Origin: Candidatus Binatia bacterium
GTDB lineage: Bacteria > Desulfobacterota > Binatia > UBA1149 > JAJCZL01
NCBI GenBank assembly: GCA_028278325.1
Contig: JANQEO010000311.1
Location: 1-38,885 of the forward strand
Direction of reading: 5' to 3'
DNA length: 38,885 bases
The notes under the pieces were generated by a model. The model saw only the letters and a program-made list of their open reading frames with translations, had not been told where the DNA came from and did not search any database. Each line of letters opens with the position of its first letter. Position 1 is the stretch's first letter. The position numbers were made by a program, and so were the translations under genes. Shown piece by piece: positions 32,028-38,885 of this stretch.

Positions 32028-32306
32028 CTAGAACCTCGTGCCCCTCCTGCGGCGAACAACCGGATCGATCTGGAGAGACGTCAAACGGATACCGTGAGCC
32101 GTGGAACTTCCGAATCGCTGAGCTTGCCTCGCGGCTCGCTCTGCGAGCCGCCGCGCGGTCCCCGGGGGCAGCCCCGTGAGGTGGTCGAGGCGGTCGAAGG
32201 TGTAGAAACCGGGATCAGGAAGTTGGTCGACAAGCAGCTCGACCAACGTGTCGTCATCGAGTCCGCCAAGGTCTTCGCCCTGGCGGGCTTCGGAATTTGG
32301 TGTCAT
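32028..32306 (-). CDS. Small possible winged-helix protein
   Basis: A 92-aa frame from ATG 32306. The middle (LDDDTLVELLVDQLPDPGFYTFDRLDHLTGLPPGTARRLAERAAR) looks like a helix-turn-helix with good codon composition, followed by a basic tail (VVRRRRGTRF). The same frame is open upstream to 32567, but that part is not protein-like. CGGAAC before the ATG is a weak ribosome-binding site. The family is not recognised. The gene lies between the minus-strand trio and the plus-strand methyltransferase cluster and might regulate either. Confidence 0.5.
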   Translation of the reverse strand: MTPNSEARQGEDLGGLDDDTLVELLVDQLPDPGFYTFDRLDHLTGLPPGTARRLAERAARQAQRFGSSTAHGIRLTSLQIDPVVRRRRGTRF

Positions 32307-32715
32307 CGGTTCCGGCACCGCGAACAGCGACTGATAGTGGTCTTGGCTCGCCCAGTTTGGATCAGTCCGATCGACCGTACATCCTGTGGATTCGAGTCGG
32401 GAAGCGCCCGACCGTGGGATGCGGCGCACGGATCCGAACGACAGGCTGCATGAGGTCGCTCTCATCGTGTGGATCGCCCGGGCCGCCGTCATCAGCGCCC
32501 GGGCTTCGCTGGCGACGCCGAGATCATTGAGGCCGCGGTCACCAAGCAGGGGGCAGAGGATTCGCACTTGCGGCGGTTGCGGTTTGCAGCGACTGTCACC
32601 ACCTCGGCGGTGAGCGATCGTGAGTTGCTGATCGTTGGAAGAGTTCCCTGACCCCGCTTGACCCGTTGATCAGTAGCAGAGATGATCTCGGCGACGACAA
32701 AGACCGGACGCCGCT
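32307..32715. other. Upstream region of the methyltransferase cluster
   Basis: About 400 bp without a clear gene. A plus-strand frame ending at 32651 reads DAEIIEAAVTKQGAEDSHLRRLRFAATVTTSAVS and then stops. It has no good start or ribosome-binding site and may be a remnant. The promoter of the methyltransferase cluster should lie here, but no convincing -35/-10 pair can be picked. Confidence 0.4.
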
Positions 32716-34686
32716 GTGCCCCGCCGACCTCTGCCGATCATCTCGCTTTTCTCTGGAGCACTGGGCTTGGATCTGGGCCTAGAGCGTGCGGGGTTTCGTG
32801 TCCGGGTGGCTGTCGAGCGCAACCGATTCGCTGCGGAGACAATCCGTAGAAACCGGCCGGACATATGCGTGATCGAAAAGCCACTTCAGGAAGTGTCCAC
32901 AACTCAGATCCTACGCGCCGCGAGACTTGAGAAAGGCGAACCCGTTGTGATCACGGGCGGGCCGTCATGTCAGACGTTTAGTACGGCCGGACAACGCGGC
33001 TCCGTGGCGGACCCACGCGGATCGATGTTCAAGGAATTCTTACGGGTGATCCGGCAGGCTCAGCCTAGGTTCTTCGTCATGGAGAACGTGCGCGGCGTAC
33101 TGTCTGCCGCAGTGCGGCACCGACCGCTGGACCAACGAGGTCCTGGATATCCACCACTCGCGCGCGAGGAGCAACTAGGTTCGGCCTTTGACCGATTGAG
33201 TCGTGAGTTGTCACGCACGGGCTACTACACAGCGTTCGACCTCCTAAATGCTGCAGATTTTGGGGTCCCGCAGTTGCGCGAGCGCGTCGTCTTCATCGGT
33301 TCGAGAGACTGCGAGCTAGCTGTGCTCCCGGTCCCGACACATTCGTCCAAGCGGGCAAAGGGGAAGAAGCTGTGGGTGAGTCTCCGTCGGGCTATCGAAG
33401 GATTGGAGCGGGAACCCGAGTATCGGCTGTTCGCCCCAAGCAAAGCGCGCTTCCTCGAACTTGTCCCCGAAGGTGGCAACTGGCGGAATCTACCAAAAGA
33501 CCTGCAAGAGGAAGCGCTCGGGGCCGCCTACAAGTCGTGGGGAGGGCGGTCGGGCTTCTGCCGACGCCTCGCTTGGGACCGCCCATCGCCTGCGCTTACG
33601 TCCAGGCCGGACAGCAAGGCCACTATGTTCTGCCATCCTGCGGAGACGCGACCGTTGTCTGTTAGGGAGTTTGCTCGCCTACAGCAGTTTCCGGACAACT
33701 GGGAGTTCGCGGGTGGTGCACCCCAACAGTATCTACAGGTCGGCAATGCCGTGCCTGTCGGGCTGGGCGAGGCGATAGGCGCCGCGATCCGGCGAACGAT
33801 GCGAAGTCGTAAGCGAGCGAGCGGCCCGGGCGTCCAATGTGAGAACGAGGAGCTGGTCGCGCGTTTGGAGAAGCGACGCCGAACTGTGCTGAACCCCGAC
33901 CGCATGCGCAAAGTCAAGGGACTTATGGCAGCACGAGAATGGATGCGGATCACACACGGCGATGCGACGCCGGCGAGGTTGAACGGGAACGCGTATTTGT
34001 CGTCGCACGAACGCGCGCGGCAGAGACGCAGGGCCGCCAGGGTGGTTGAGCTACTACACGCGGTCTACGGGTCACCGCGGCATGGCAATCTTGAGGCACC
34101 TGTAGATGAGCTGATCTACATACTGCTCTCGCAGGTCACCACCGGCCCGAGCTACGCGCGTATCTTTGACAAGCTGCACCAGGCGGTGTCCAACTGGGAC
34201 GAACTGGCGGATTTGCCGCTGCGGAAAATCAAGTCTCTCATCCGGGACGGCGGGCTAAGCAACCAGAAAGCCCCGCGGATCAAAGCCGTGCTTCGCAGGC
34301 TAAGGGCGGACTTCGGCAGTGTGACGCTCGCCCCGCTGCAGCACGAATCCGACAACGCCGTCGAGGCGTACCTGACTTCGCTGCCGGGCATTGGACCGAA
34401 GACCGCGAAGTGCATAATGATGTACTCGATGGGTCGGATGGTCTTGCCGGTCGACACGCATGTGTGGCGCGTGGCTAAACGGCTCGGACTCGTGGGCCGT
34501 ACGATCGCGTATGGCCGCGCGCACGGACCGATCGAGGACGCTGTCCGGCCAGCAGATCGGTACAGCTTTCATGTGAACGTGCTCGAGCACGGCCGACAGA
34601 TCTGTTCCGCTCGTGCTCCCAGTTGCGCTGAGTGCGCACTGGCGCGTATGTGCCCAGAACGGCTTGTAGACGCAGTAGCCCAATGA
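32716..34686 (+). CDS. Cytosine-5 DNA methyltransferase fused to an endonuclease III-type glycosylase
   Basis: The 656-aa protein starts at GTG 32716. Residues 1-360 are a C5 methyltransferase: motif I ISLFSGALGLDLGLERAGF, motif IV GGPSCQTFSTAGQ with catalytic Cys85, motif VI MENVRG (Glu123), motif VIII QLRERVVFIGSRD and motif X VGNAVPVGLGEAIG. Residues about 455-656 are an HhH-GPD glycosylase: LPGIGPKTAK with Lys562 and VLPVDTHVWRVAKRLGL with Asp580. Their 18-residue spacing equals that of E. coli Nth Lys120/Asp138. The iron-sulfur ligands C630-x6-C637-x2-C640-x5-C646 complete it. So one chain can write 5-methylcytosine and may also excise a base, such as T from T:G or 5mC itself. It is the first gene of a plus-strand cluster. 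Confidence 0.95.
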   Translation: MPRRPLPIISLFSGALGLDLGLERAGFRVRVAVERNRFAAETIRRNRPDICVIEKPLQEVSTTQILRAARLEKGEPVVITGGPSCQTFSTAGQRGSVADPRGSMFKEFLRVIRQAQPRFFVMENVRGVLSAAVRHRPLDQRGPGYPPLAREEQLGSAFDRLSRELSRTGYYTAFDLLNAADFGVPQLRERVVFIGSRDCELAVLPVPTHSSKRAKGKKLWVSLRRAIEGLEREPEYRLFAPSKARFLELVPEGGNWRNLPKDLQEEALGAAYKSWGGRSGFCRRLAWDRPSPALTSRPDSKATMFCHPAETRPLSVREFARLQQFPDNWEFAGGAPQQYLQVGNAVPVGLGEAIGAAIRRTMRSRKRASGPGVQCENEELVARLEKRRRTVLNPDRMRKVKGLMAAREWMRITHGDATPARLNGNAYLSSHERARQRRRAARVVELLHAVYGSPRHGNLEAPVDELIYILLSQVTTGPSYARIFDKLHQAVSNWDELADLPLRKIKSLIRDGGLSNQKAPRIKAVLRRLRADFGSVTLAPLQHESDNAVEAYLTSLPGIGPKTAKCIMMYSMGRMVLPVDTHVWRVAKRLGLVGRTIAYGRAHGPIEDAVRPADRYSFHVNVLEHGRQICSARAPSCAECALARMCPERLVDAVAQ

Positions 34687-34697
34687 TAGTCGCCGCC

Positions 34698-34735
34698 GCG
34701 GACAGTAACTTGCGCTAAAGGCGCACCCTGTCCGC
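34698..34735. promoter_or_regulatory. Two-part hairpin between methyltransferase and sigma-like gene
   Basis: GCGGACAG (34698-34705) pairs with CTGTCCGC (34728-34735). Inside, TGCGC (34711-34715) pairs with GCGCA (34721-34725). It lies in the only sizeable gap (77 bp) of the cluster and could be a terminator, attenuator or operator. Confidence 0.5.
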
Positions 34736-34763
34736 ACTCCGACAACCGTGCGAGGCCGATCGC

Positions 34764-35459
34764 ATGGGGTCCGAGAAAGGTGGCGACAGTGAACATGACC
34801 GCGCGGCCGCGCTCAAGGAGGCCGGTCGTGCGGCGAGCGCAGGCGACCCGCTCGGGATGTTGAGCGCGCTTCATCGCAGCCGCTACTTGGATGGTCTCGT
34901 TCGGAGGCTGGGCGCGACGTGGCAGTACCTCAGCCAGGATGATGTCTATGATTGTGTTGCCCGTGCTGTCGACCAGACGTACGTGAAGGTCGCCGCAGGC
35001 GACCAAGTCATCGCACTTCCAGGCCTGCTCTACCGGATCGCGAGTCGGCGGTGCTCCGACCTCAATCGCGACCAGGCGCGGCGTCGCCATTCCGAGGTCG
35101 ACGAACTGCCCGAGCCGGACGGCATGCTCGACGTCCTCAGCGCGCCCGCAAACCCGGGGCCCGACCCGGATGCTCTACGCCGTGAGGCCTTGAAGCGCGC
35201 ACGGGAGATGGTGCCGTTGCTCGGTGAGGCGAACATCCAAATGGTCGCGACCTACCTCCTCGATGCCGTTGAGGCGCGACGGGAGGTTTCCGACGAGGAC
35301 ATTGCGTCGGCCACGGGCTTGACGAAGAACACCGCTGGGCGGCTCCGCCGCAGAGTGTTTGAACGCCTTGAGAAACGTGCTCGGGAGGCAGGACTCTGGG
35401 AAGTAGACCTGGAGGACGCGTTGGCCGATCCCGAAGCAGAGATGGAGGAGAGTGAATGA
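34764..35459 (+). CDS. Sigma-70-like (ECF-type) protein
   Basis: The 231-aa protein starts at ATG 34764 with GAGG upstream. A region-2-like stretch (YLSQDDVYDCVARAVDQTYVKVAAGDQVIALPGLLYRIASRRCSDLNRDQARRR) and a region-4-like HTH (VSDEDIASATGLTKNTAGRLRRRVFERLEKRA) give the layout of an ECF sigma factor. The C-terminus is acidic (DPEAEMEESE). It overlaps the ParB-like gene by ATGA, so it is part of the operon. It may direct transcription of the cluster or act as a DNA-binding adaptor of the system. Similarity is by motif pattern, so promoter recognition is not certain. Confidence 0.75.
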   Translation: MGSEKGGDSEHDRAAALKEAGRAASAGDPLGMLSALHRSRYLDGLVRRLGATWQYLSQDDVYDCVARAVDQTYVKVAAGDQVIALPGLLYRIASRRCSDLNRDQARRRHSEVDELPEPDGMLDVLSAPANPGPDPDALRREALKRAREMVPLLGEANIQMVATYLLDAVEARREVSDEDIASATGLTKNTAGRLRRRVFERLEKRAREAGLWEVDLEDALADPEAEMEESE

Positions 35460-36994
35460 CTAAACGAGACGCACAACTGGACCTGCGGGTGGAGTTCCGG
35501 GCGCTGGTACAAGAAGCCCGCCTTCTTTCCACGGATATCGGTCGAGAGGTTGAGGACGCGGTTCGTACCGGGCTTGAGCAGCCACTCGACGCCACCGAGA
35601 GCGAACGGCTTCTGGAGCGTGTGTTGTTGGTCCTGCGTGAAGGTGCTCGCGCGCGAGGTGACGAACGAGCTGCGCGCGACCTAGCCCAGCCGATCGAGGC
35701 ACTCATTGAGCATGTGAATCGCGTTCGGGAGGATCTGACTTACAACAGCTCCCCCCGAGTTACCTTCGAGCTGATAGAGCACAACGGCATTGTGCCTCGC
35801 CCTGTGCGTCCAAGCCCCGTTTTCCACGGTATTTCCGTACCGATGCGCGAGGGCTACGTGCGGACTGTCGATGTCCCACTTTGGGAGGAGAACGAGCGCC
35901 TACAGATCCACCTCGGGCAGTTTCGCAAGCAGAACGCGCGCGGACCGACCCAGGACGAGCTGCTAGAGATCCTCCTAAGCAAGGCGGACCTGCCGGGGAC
36001 TGCGGATTTCCCGGACGTTCCGGCGAGAACGGTCGAGGATCAGTTCGAGATCGCTCAGCTCGCGCGCTCCATCGCAGTCAACGGACTCAGGAAGCCACCG
36101 ATCCTGGATACAGATGGGACGCTGTTGGACGGAAACAGACGTGTCACGGCCTGCCACTACATCATGTTGAGCGACGAGTTCACCGCCGAACAGAAGCGCG
36201 CTGTAGAACACATCGTCGTCCAGCAGCTGACCGAGCATGCAACGGAGGACCAGAGTCAGGCGGTGGTGGTGTCGCTGAACTTCGAGCCGGACTGCAAGCA
36301 GGACTGGCCCGAGTACGTCAAGGCGCGGAAGGTCTATGAGGAGTGGCAGGCCGTGTTGGCCGCACAGCCGAGGCAGCCTGGCCAGCGTGAACAGGCGAAG
36401 CTCAAGAGAGAGCTCTCCCAGAAGTTCGCTCTGGGGCCGGACGCTTCGACGGTGACGCGGTACCTCAAGATGATGGAATGGGTGCTGCAGTTCGAGGACC
36501 ACCACACGACCAAGCGGGACCAGGACGAGTTCGTTGTTCAACACCGTGCAAATCGGTACTTCCAGTACTTCGATGAGTTGTCCAAGGGGGTTCGCGAGGG
36601 TGGAGTCTCCAGCACGCTGCAGCGCGACGATGTGCTCCGTGAGTGGGTCCTCGACCTGCTGTTCGATGGCAAGTTCAGAACCTGGAAACAAATCCGCGAC
36701 CTCAAGCGCATTGCGAACAATGAGGAGGCGCGAGACTTGCTGCGCAAGGCCCGGGACGAGGACGACGCGGCGCAAGCGGAAGAGTTCATCGATCAGGCTA
36801 TCGCAATCGTCCGGACGCGAGATGCAGAGAGTCGAATGGTGGGGCTCAACACCCGGATCGAGACCTTCGTCCAGTGGTTGGAGGATCTTCCCGTGCGAGC
36901 CTTCAGGGAAGTGAAGCCCGCGAGCTTGCGAGGACTCTTGCGTGCGTTGCGACTGGTGGAAAAGTACATCGAAGGGACACTTCAGGCGGAGTAG
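35456..36994 (+). CDS. ParB/sulfiredoxin-fold protein
   Basis: The 512-aa protein starts at ATG 35456, overlapping the previous stop. Residues about 195-240 carry the ParB/Srx signature: FEIAQLARSIAVNGLRKPPILDTDGTLLDGNRRVTACHYI, with the DGNRR nucleotide-binding box. The flanks are largely helical: an N-terminal 110-residue helical part, and a C-terminal region with STVTRYLKMMEWVLQF and LLRALRLVEKYIEG. ParB-fold proteins bind or hydrolyse nucleotides (CTPase, nuclease), and the DGNRR form is common in defence-linked genes. It probably works with the SNF2 ATPase encoded 5 bp downstream. Confidence 0.83.
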   Translation: MTKRDAQLDLRVEFRALVQEARLLSTDIGREVEDAVRTGLEQPLDATESERLLERVLLVLREGARARGDERAARDLAQPIEALIEHVNRVREDLTYNSSPRVTFELIEHNGIVPRPVRPSPVFHGISVPMREGYVRTVDVPLWEENERLQIHLGQFRKQNARGPTQDELLEILLSKADLPGTADFPDVPARTVEDQFEIAQLARSIAVNGLRKPPILDTDGTLLDGNRRVTACHYIMLSDEFTAEQKRAVEHIVVQQLTEHATEDQSQAVVVSLNFEPDCKQDWPEYVKARKVYEEWQAVLAAQPRQPGQREQAKLKRELSQKFALGPDASTVTRYLKMMEWVLQFEDHHTTKRDQDEFVVQHRANRYFQYFDELSKGVREGGVSSTLQRDDVLREWVLDLLFDGKFRTWKQIRDLKRIANNEEARDLLRKARDEDDAAQAEEFIDQAIAIVRTRDAESRMVGLNTRIETFVQWLEDLPVRAFREVKPASLRGLLRALRLVEKYIEGTLQAE

Positions 36995-36999
36995 GCAGG

Positions 37000-38748
37000 T
37001 TGCGTGTCCAAGTAAAACCTGACGATGTCCCCGACCGACTCTTCGTCACTCCAGTCGACAGCCGAGACGCCTCCGCTGTCGTGCGTGCGCTGGCGCAGCT
37101 ACTTCCCAACACAAGAGTGCGCCGTAGCACGTCCGGAATCATCGTCCCGTCGCTTGCCGCGGCGGGTCTGTTGGAAGTGGCCGGCGAGTTGCAGATTGAC
37201 TGGCACCGCGAGGCCCGCCGGATCGTCGAGAATAGGCAGCGAACAAGGGCGCGGCACGCCAACGTCATCCGCGCCGTCAACGCCTTGAAGACAGCATCCA
37301 TGCCCGAGGTTCGCGCCGCGATCGAGACCCGGGTCAACACAGATCCACTTGACGACCATCAACTCAGAAACGTCGCAGCGATGACTGTGCGAGACAGCTT
37401 CGGATTATGTGTGTTCGATGAGCAGGGCGCTGGCAAGACTGTAACTTTCATCTATGCGTTCGACGTCCTCGCCGCTCGGGACGAAGCTGATCTCGCGCTT
37501 ATCCTTGCACCCAAGAGCATGGTGCCGGAGTGGCCAGGTGATTTCCGTCGGTTCAAGGGGGACCTTTACGACGTTGGGGTCTTGGCGGGTGGCCGCCGGC
37601 AGAAACTTGCGAGAATGCGGTCTGGCGCAGACGTTCTGGTTACGAACTTCGAGACCGCCATTTCCCTCGAACAAGAACTCACGAATATCCTCGTGAGGCA
37701 CGGTGACCGAGCTGTCCTCGTTGTCGACGAATCGTTCTACATCAAGAACGTGGACGCACGGAGGACCAAGGCTATCCGACGGCTGCGCGAATGGTGTGGG
37801 CGAGCGTTTGTTCTGTGCGGAACGCCAGCGCCGAATTCCCCTCATGATCTCGTGCAACAGTTCACGCTCGTTGACTTTGGTCTCACGTTCGGGTCGGTTT
37901 CGATCCCCGAAGACCGCGGCGCGGCCGTCCCAGTCGTGCGAGATGCAATGGAGCAGCGCGGCGCCTACATCCGCCACTTGAAATCAGAGGTTCTGCCAGA
38001 CCTGCCTAGCAAGACGTTTCACCGCGTCTTTGTAAAGCTTGAGCCAGTCCAGGCGGCTCTATACAGAGACGCGCTCGATGGACTCATTACCAGTCTCCGC
38101 AGCGTAGACGATGTCGAGTTTCGCCGACGGCTTGCGTCGTTCGCAGCGAAGCGGATGGCACTGCTCCAAATCTGCGCGAATCCACGGGCAGTAGCTCCCG
38201 ACTACTCTGAGATTGCGGCCAAGCTGTGGGCGCTTGACGGGCTACTTGAGACCCTCATTGGGGAGCAGGGGGAGAAGGTCGTCATTTGGTCGTTCTTCAC
38301 CGCGTCCATCGATGCGCTGTTGCGGAGATACGAACGCTACGGACCGGTGCGTTACGACGGCACGGTCGCAGACGTGAACGAGCGCAGAGAGGCGGTGCGC
38401 TCCTTCCAGGAGGACGACGAACACATGCTCTTCGTTGCCAACCCTGCGGCAGCGGGTGCTGGTCTCACGCTTCACCGCGCGCGTTTCACTGTCTACGAAT
38501 CGATGTCGAACCAAGCGGCTCACTACCTACAGAGTGTTGATCGGATTCATCGCAGGGGGCAGACGCGCGACGTGGAGTACGTCGTCTTGCTGTGCGAGGA
38601 CACGCTTGAGGTCTCGGAATACGAGCGCTTGACGCAGAAGGAAGTTGTCGCAAGGGATCTGCTCGGAGACGCGGTAGACGAGCCCCTGACTCGGGAAGTG
38701 ATGCTAGCCGAGGCCATTGACGCCCGGCGCTTGTTGGCAGACGGATGA
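37000..38748 (+). CDS. SNF2-family DNA translocase/helicase
   Basis: The 582-aa protein starts at TTG 37000 with GGAG 8 nt upstream, just after the ParB-like stop. ATPase motifs are DEQGAGKTVT (Walker A, replacing DEMGLGKT), LILAPKSMVPEW, VLVTNFETA, VVDESFYIKN (Walker B, DESF for DEAH), LCGTPAPNSPHDLV (motif III), VVIWSFFTASIDALL, and SVDRIHRRGQTRDVEYVVLL (motif VI). It is expected to move on double-stranded DNA using ATP. With a methyltransferase upstream it is reminiscent of the SNF2 proteins of DISARM-like systems. The stop overlaps the next gene by ATGA. Confidence 0.92.
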   Translation: MRVQVKPDDVPDRLFVTPVDSRDASAVVRALAQLLPNTRVRRSTSGIIVPSLAAAGLLEVAGELQIDWHREARRIVENRQRTRARHANVIRAVNALKTASMPEVRAAIETRVNTDPLDDHQLRNVAAMTVRDSFGLCVFDEQGAGKTVTFIYAFDVLAARDEADLALILAPKSMVPEWPGDFRRFKGDLYDVGVLAGGRRQKLARMRSGADVLVTNFETAISLEQELTNILVRHGDRAVLVVDESFYIKNVDARRTKAIRRLREWCGRAFVLCGTPAPNSPHDLVQQFTLVDFGLTFGSVSIPEDRGAAVPVVRDAMEQRGAYIRHLKSEVLPDLPSKTFHRVFVKLEPVQAALYRDALDGLITSLRSVDDVEFRRRLASFAAKRMALLQICANPRAVAPDYSEIAAKLWALDGLLETLIGEQGEKVVIWSFFTASIDALLRRYERYGPVRYDGTVADVNERREAVRSFQEDDEHMLFVANPAAAGAGLTLHRARFTVYESMSNQAAHYLQSVDRIHRRGQTRDVEYVVLLCEDTLEVSEYERLTQKEVVARDLLGDAVDEPLTREVMLAEAIDARRLLADG

Positions 38749-38885
38749 CATGCAGTTTCGAACATGAGCACCGCGTCGGCATCTTGAACACGATCGCCGT
38801 GCTTGCGGGGTTCGAGCGCGGGCTAGAAGCTTTCCCCGGTGGGTCACGGCCCGACGTGTTGCGAGCCGACCCGGGCACCGGCTCA
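38745..38885 (+). CDS. Possible PD-(D/E)xK nuclease, cut by window edge
   Basis: ATG 38745 overlaps the SNF2 stop (ATGA) and the frame stays open for 47 codons to the right edge: FEHEHRVGILNTIAVLAGFERG, then GSRPDVLRADPGTGS. The stretch RPDVLRADP suggests the PD of a restriction-type nuclease core, whose (D/E)xK would lie just outside the window. The gene is certain to continue; the nuclease call is a guess from these few residues and the context. Confidence 0.5.
   Translation, partial: MTCSFEHEHRVGILNTIAVLAGFERGLEAFPGGSRPDVLRADPGTGS

Noticed and set aside
31800..32453. A 217-codon plus-strand frame upstream of the methyltransferase
   Set aside because: Pro/Arg-rich shadow of the minus strand; the minus frame at 32028-32306 is more protein-like.

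Overview
The window is high-GC DNA of a delta-proteobacterium of the myxobacterial type, most likely near the Nannocystaceae/Polyangiales. This is inferred from many lipoproteins whose signal peptide is followed by long Gly/Ser/Thr/Asp linkers, a MYXO-CTERM-like sorting tail (gene at 14108-15505), a DUF2200 protein, and ECF sigma/anti-sigma and AraC/TetR/ArsR regulators among secreted hydrolases. No rRNA, complete tRNA, CRISPR array, transposase or integrase was found.

Left part (1-14100), ordinary chromosome. It holds surface lipoproteins (1-221 partial, 407-1750, 4368-5174, 7549-9054, 9571-10107, 10350-10838). An AraC regulator is divergent from a PfpI + SnoaL-like pair (1771-4291). A two-gene unit encodes a FeeM/GNAT acyltransferase fused to a cyclic-nucleotide-binding domain, plus a short ANL-like enzyme (5396-7476). 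A DUF2200 gene (9095-9508) has a decayed copy of its promoter and start near 11914-11972, next to an AraC gene that lacks its 5' end. An ECF sigma/anti-sigma pair and a RidA-like gene follow.

Middle (14100-28131). A MYXO-CTERM beta-helix protein, a CAP-domain lipoprotein, and a PIN/HTH toxin-antitoxin pair with a frameshifted toxin tail come first. Then an S9 peptidase overlaps a convergent alpha/beta hydrolase, whose divergent TetR gene carries two matching operators. A compact operon (two SDRs, a membrane protein, an NAD(P)-binding protein) sits behind an ArsR-type repressor with two matching operators. A methyltransferase and an FGE-fold protein close the section.

Right part (28132-38885), accessory island. 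Four copies of a ~19-21 bp sequence lie at 14086, 28188, 28798 and 29679. They fit exactly the 3' T-loop, T-stem and acceptor strand of a tRNA-Ala or tmRNA, and look like attachment-site scars. The last three each abut a terminator-like hairpin and delimit two one-gene units. Beyond them lies a minus-strand trio: a three-TM protein and a 100-aa protein that share the C-terminal heptapeptide CP[FI]WPFC, and a HEPN-like protein with an Rx4H motif. After that comes a plus-strand cluster: a cytosine-5 DNA methyltransferase fused to an endonuclease III-type [4Fe-4S] glycosylase, a sigma-like protein, a ParB/Srx-fold protein, a SNF2-type ATPase and a gene cut by the window edge that may be a nuclease. 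The cluster is tightly packed and looks like an anti-mobile-element or DNA-modification system. I cannot match it to a named system.

A recurring signal is a -10-like hexamer (TAGNNT 6 nt, or TACGNT/TAGCCT 8 nt, before ATG/GTG) with no Shine-Dalgarno sequence. It suggests leaderless transcripts and fixes several start codons.
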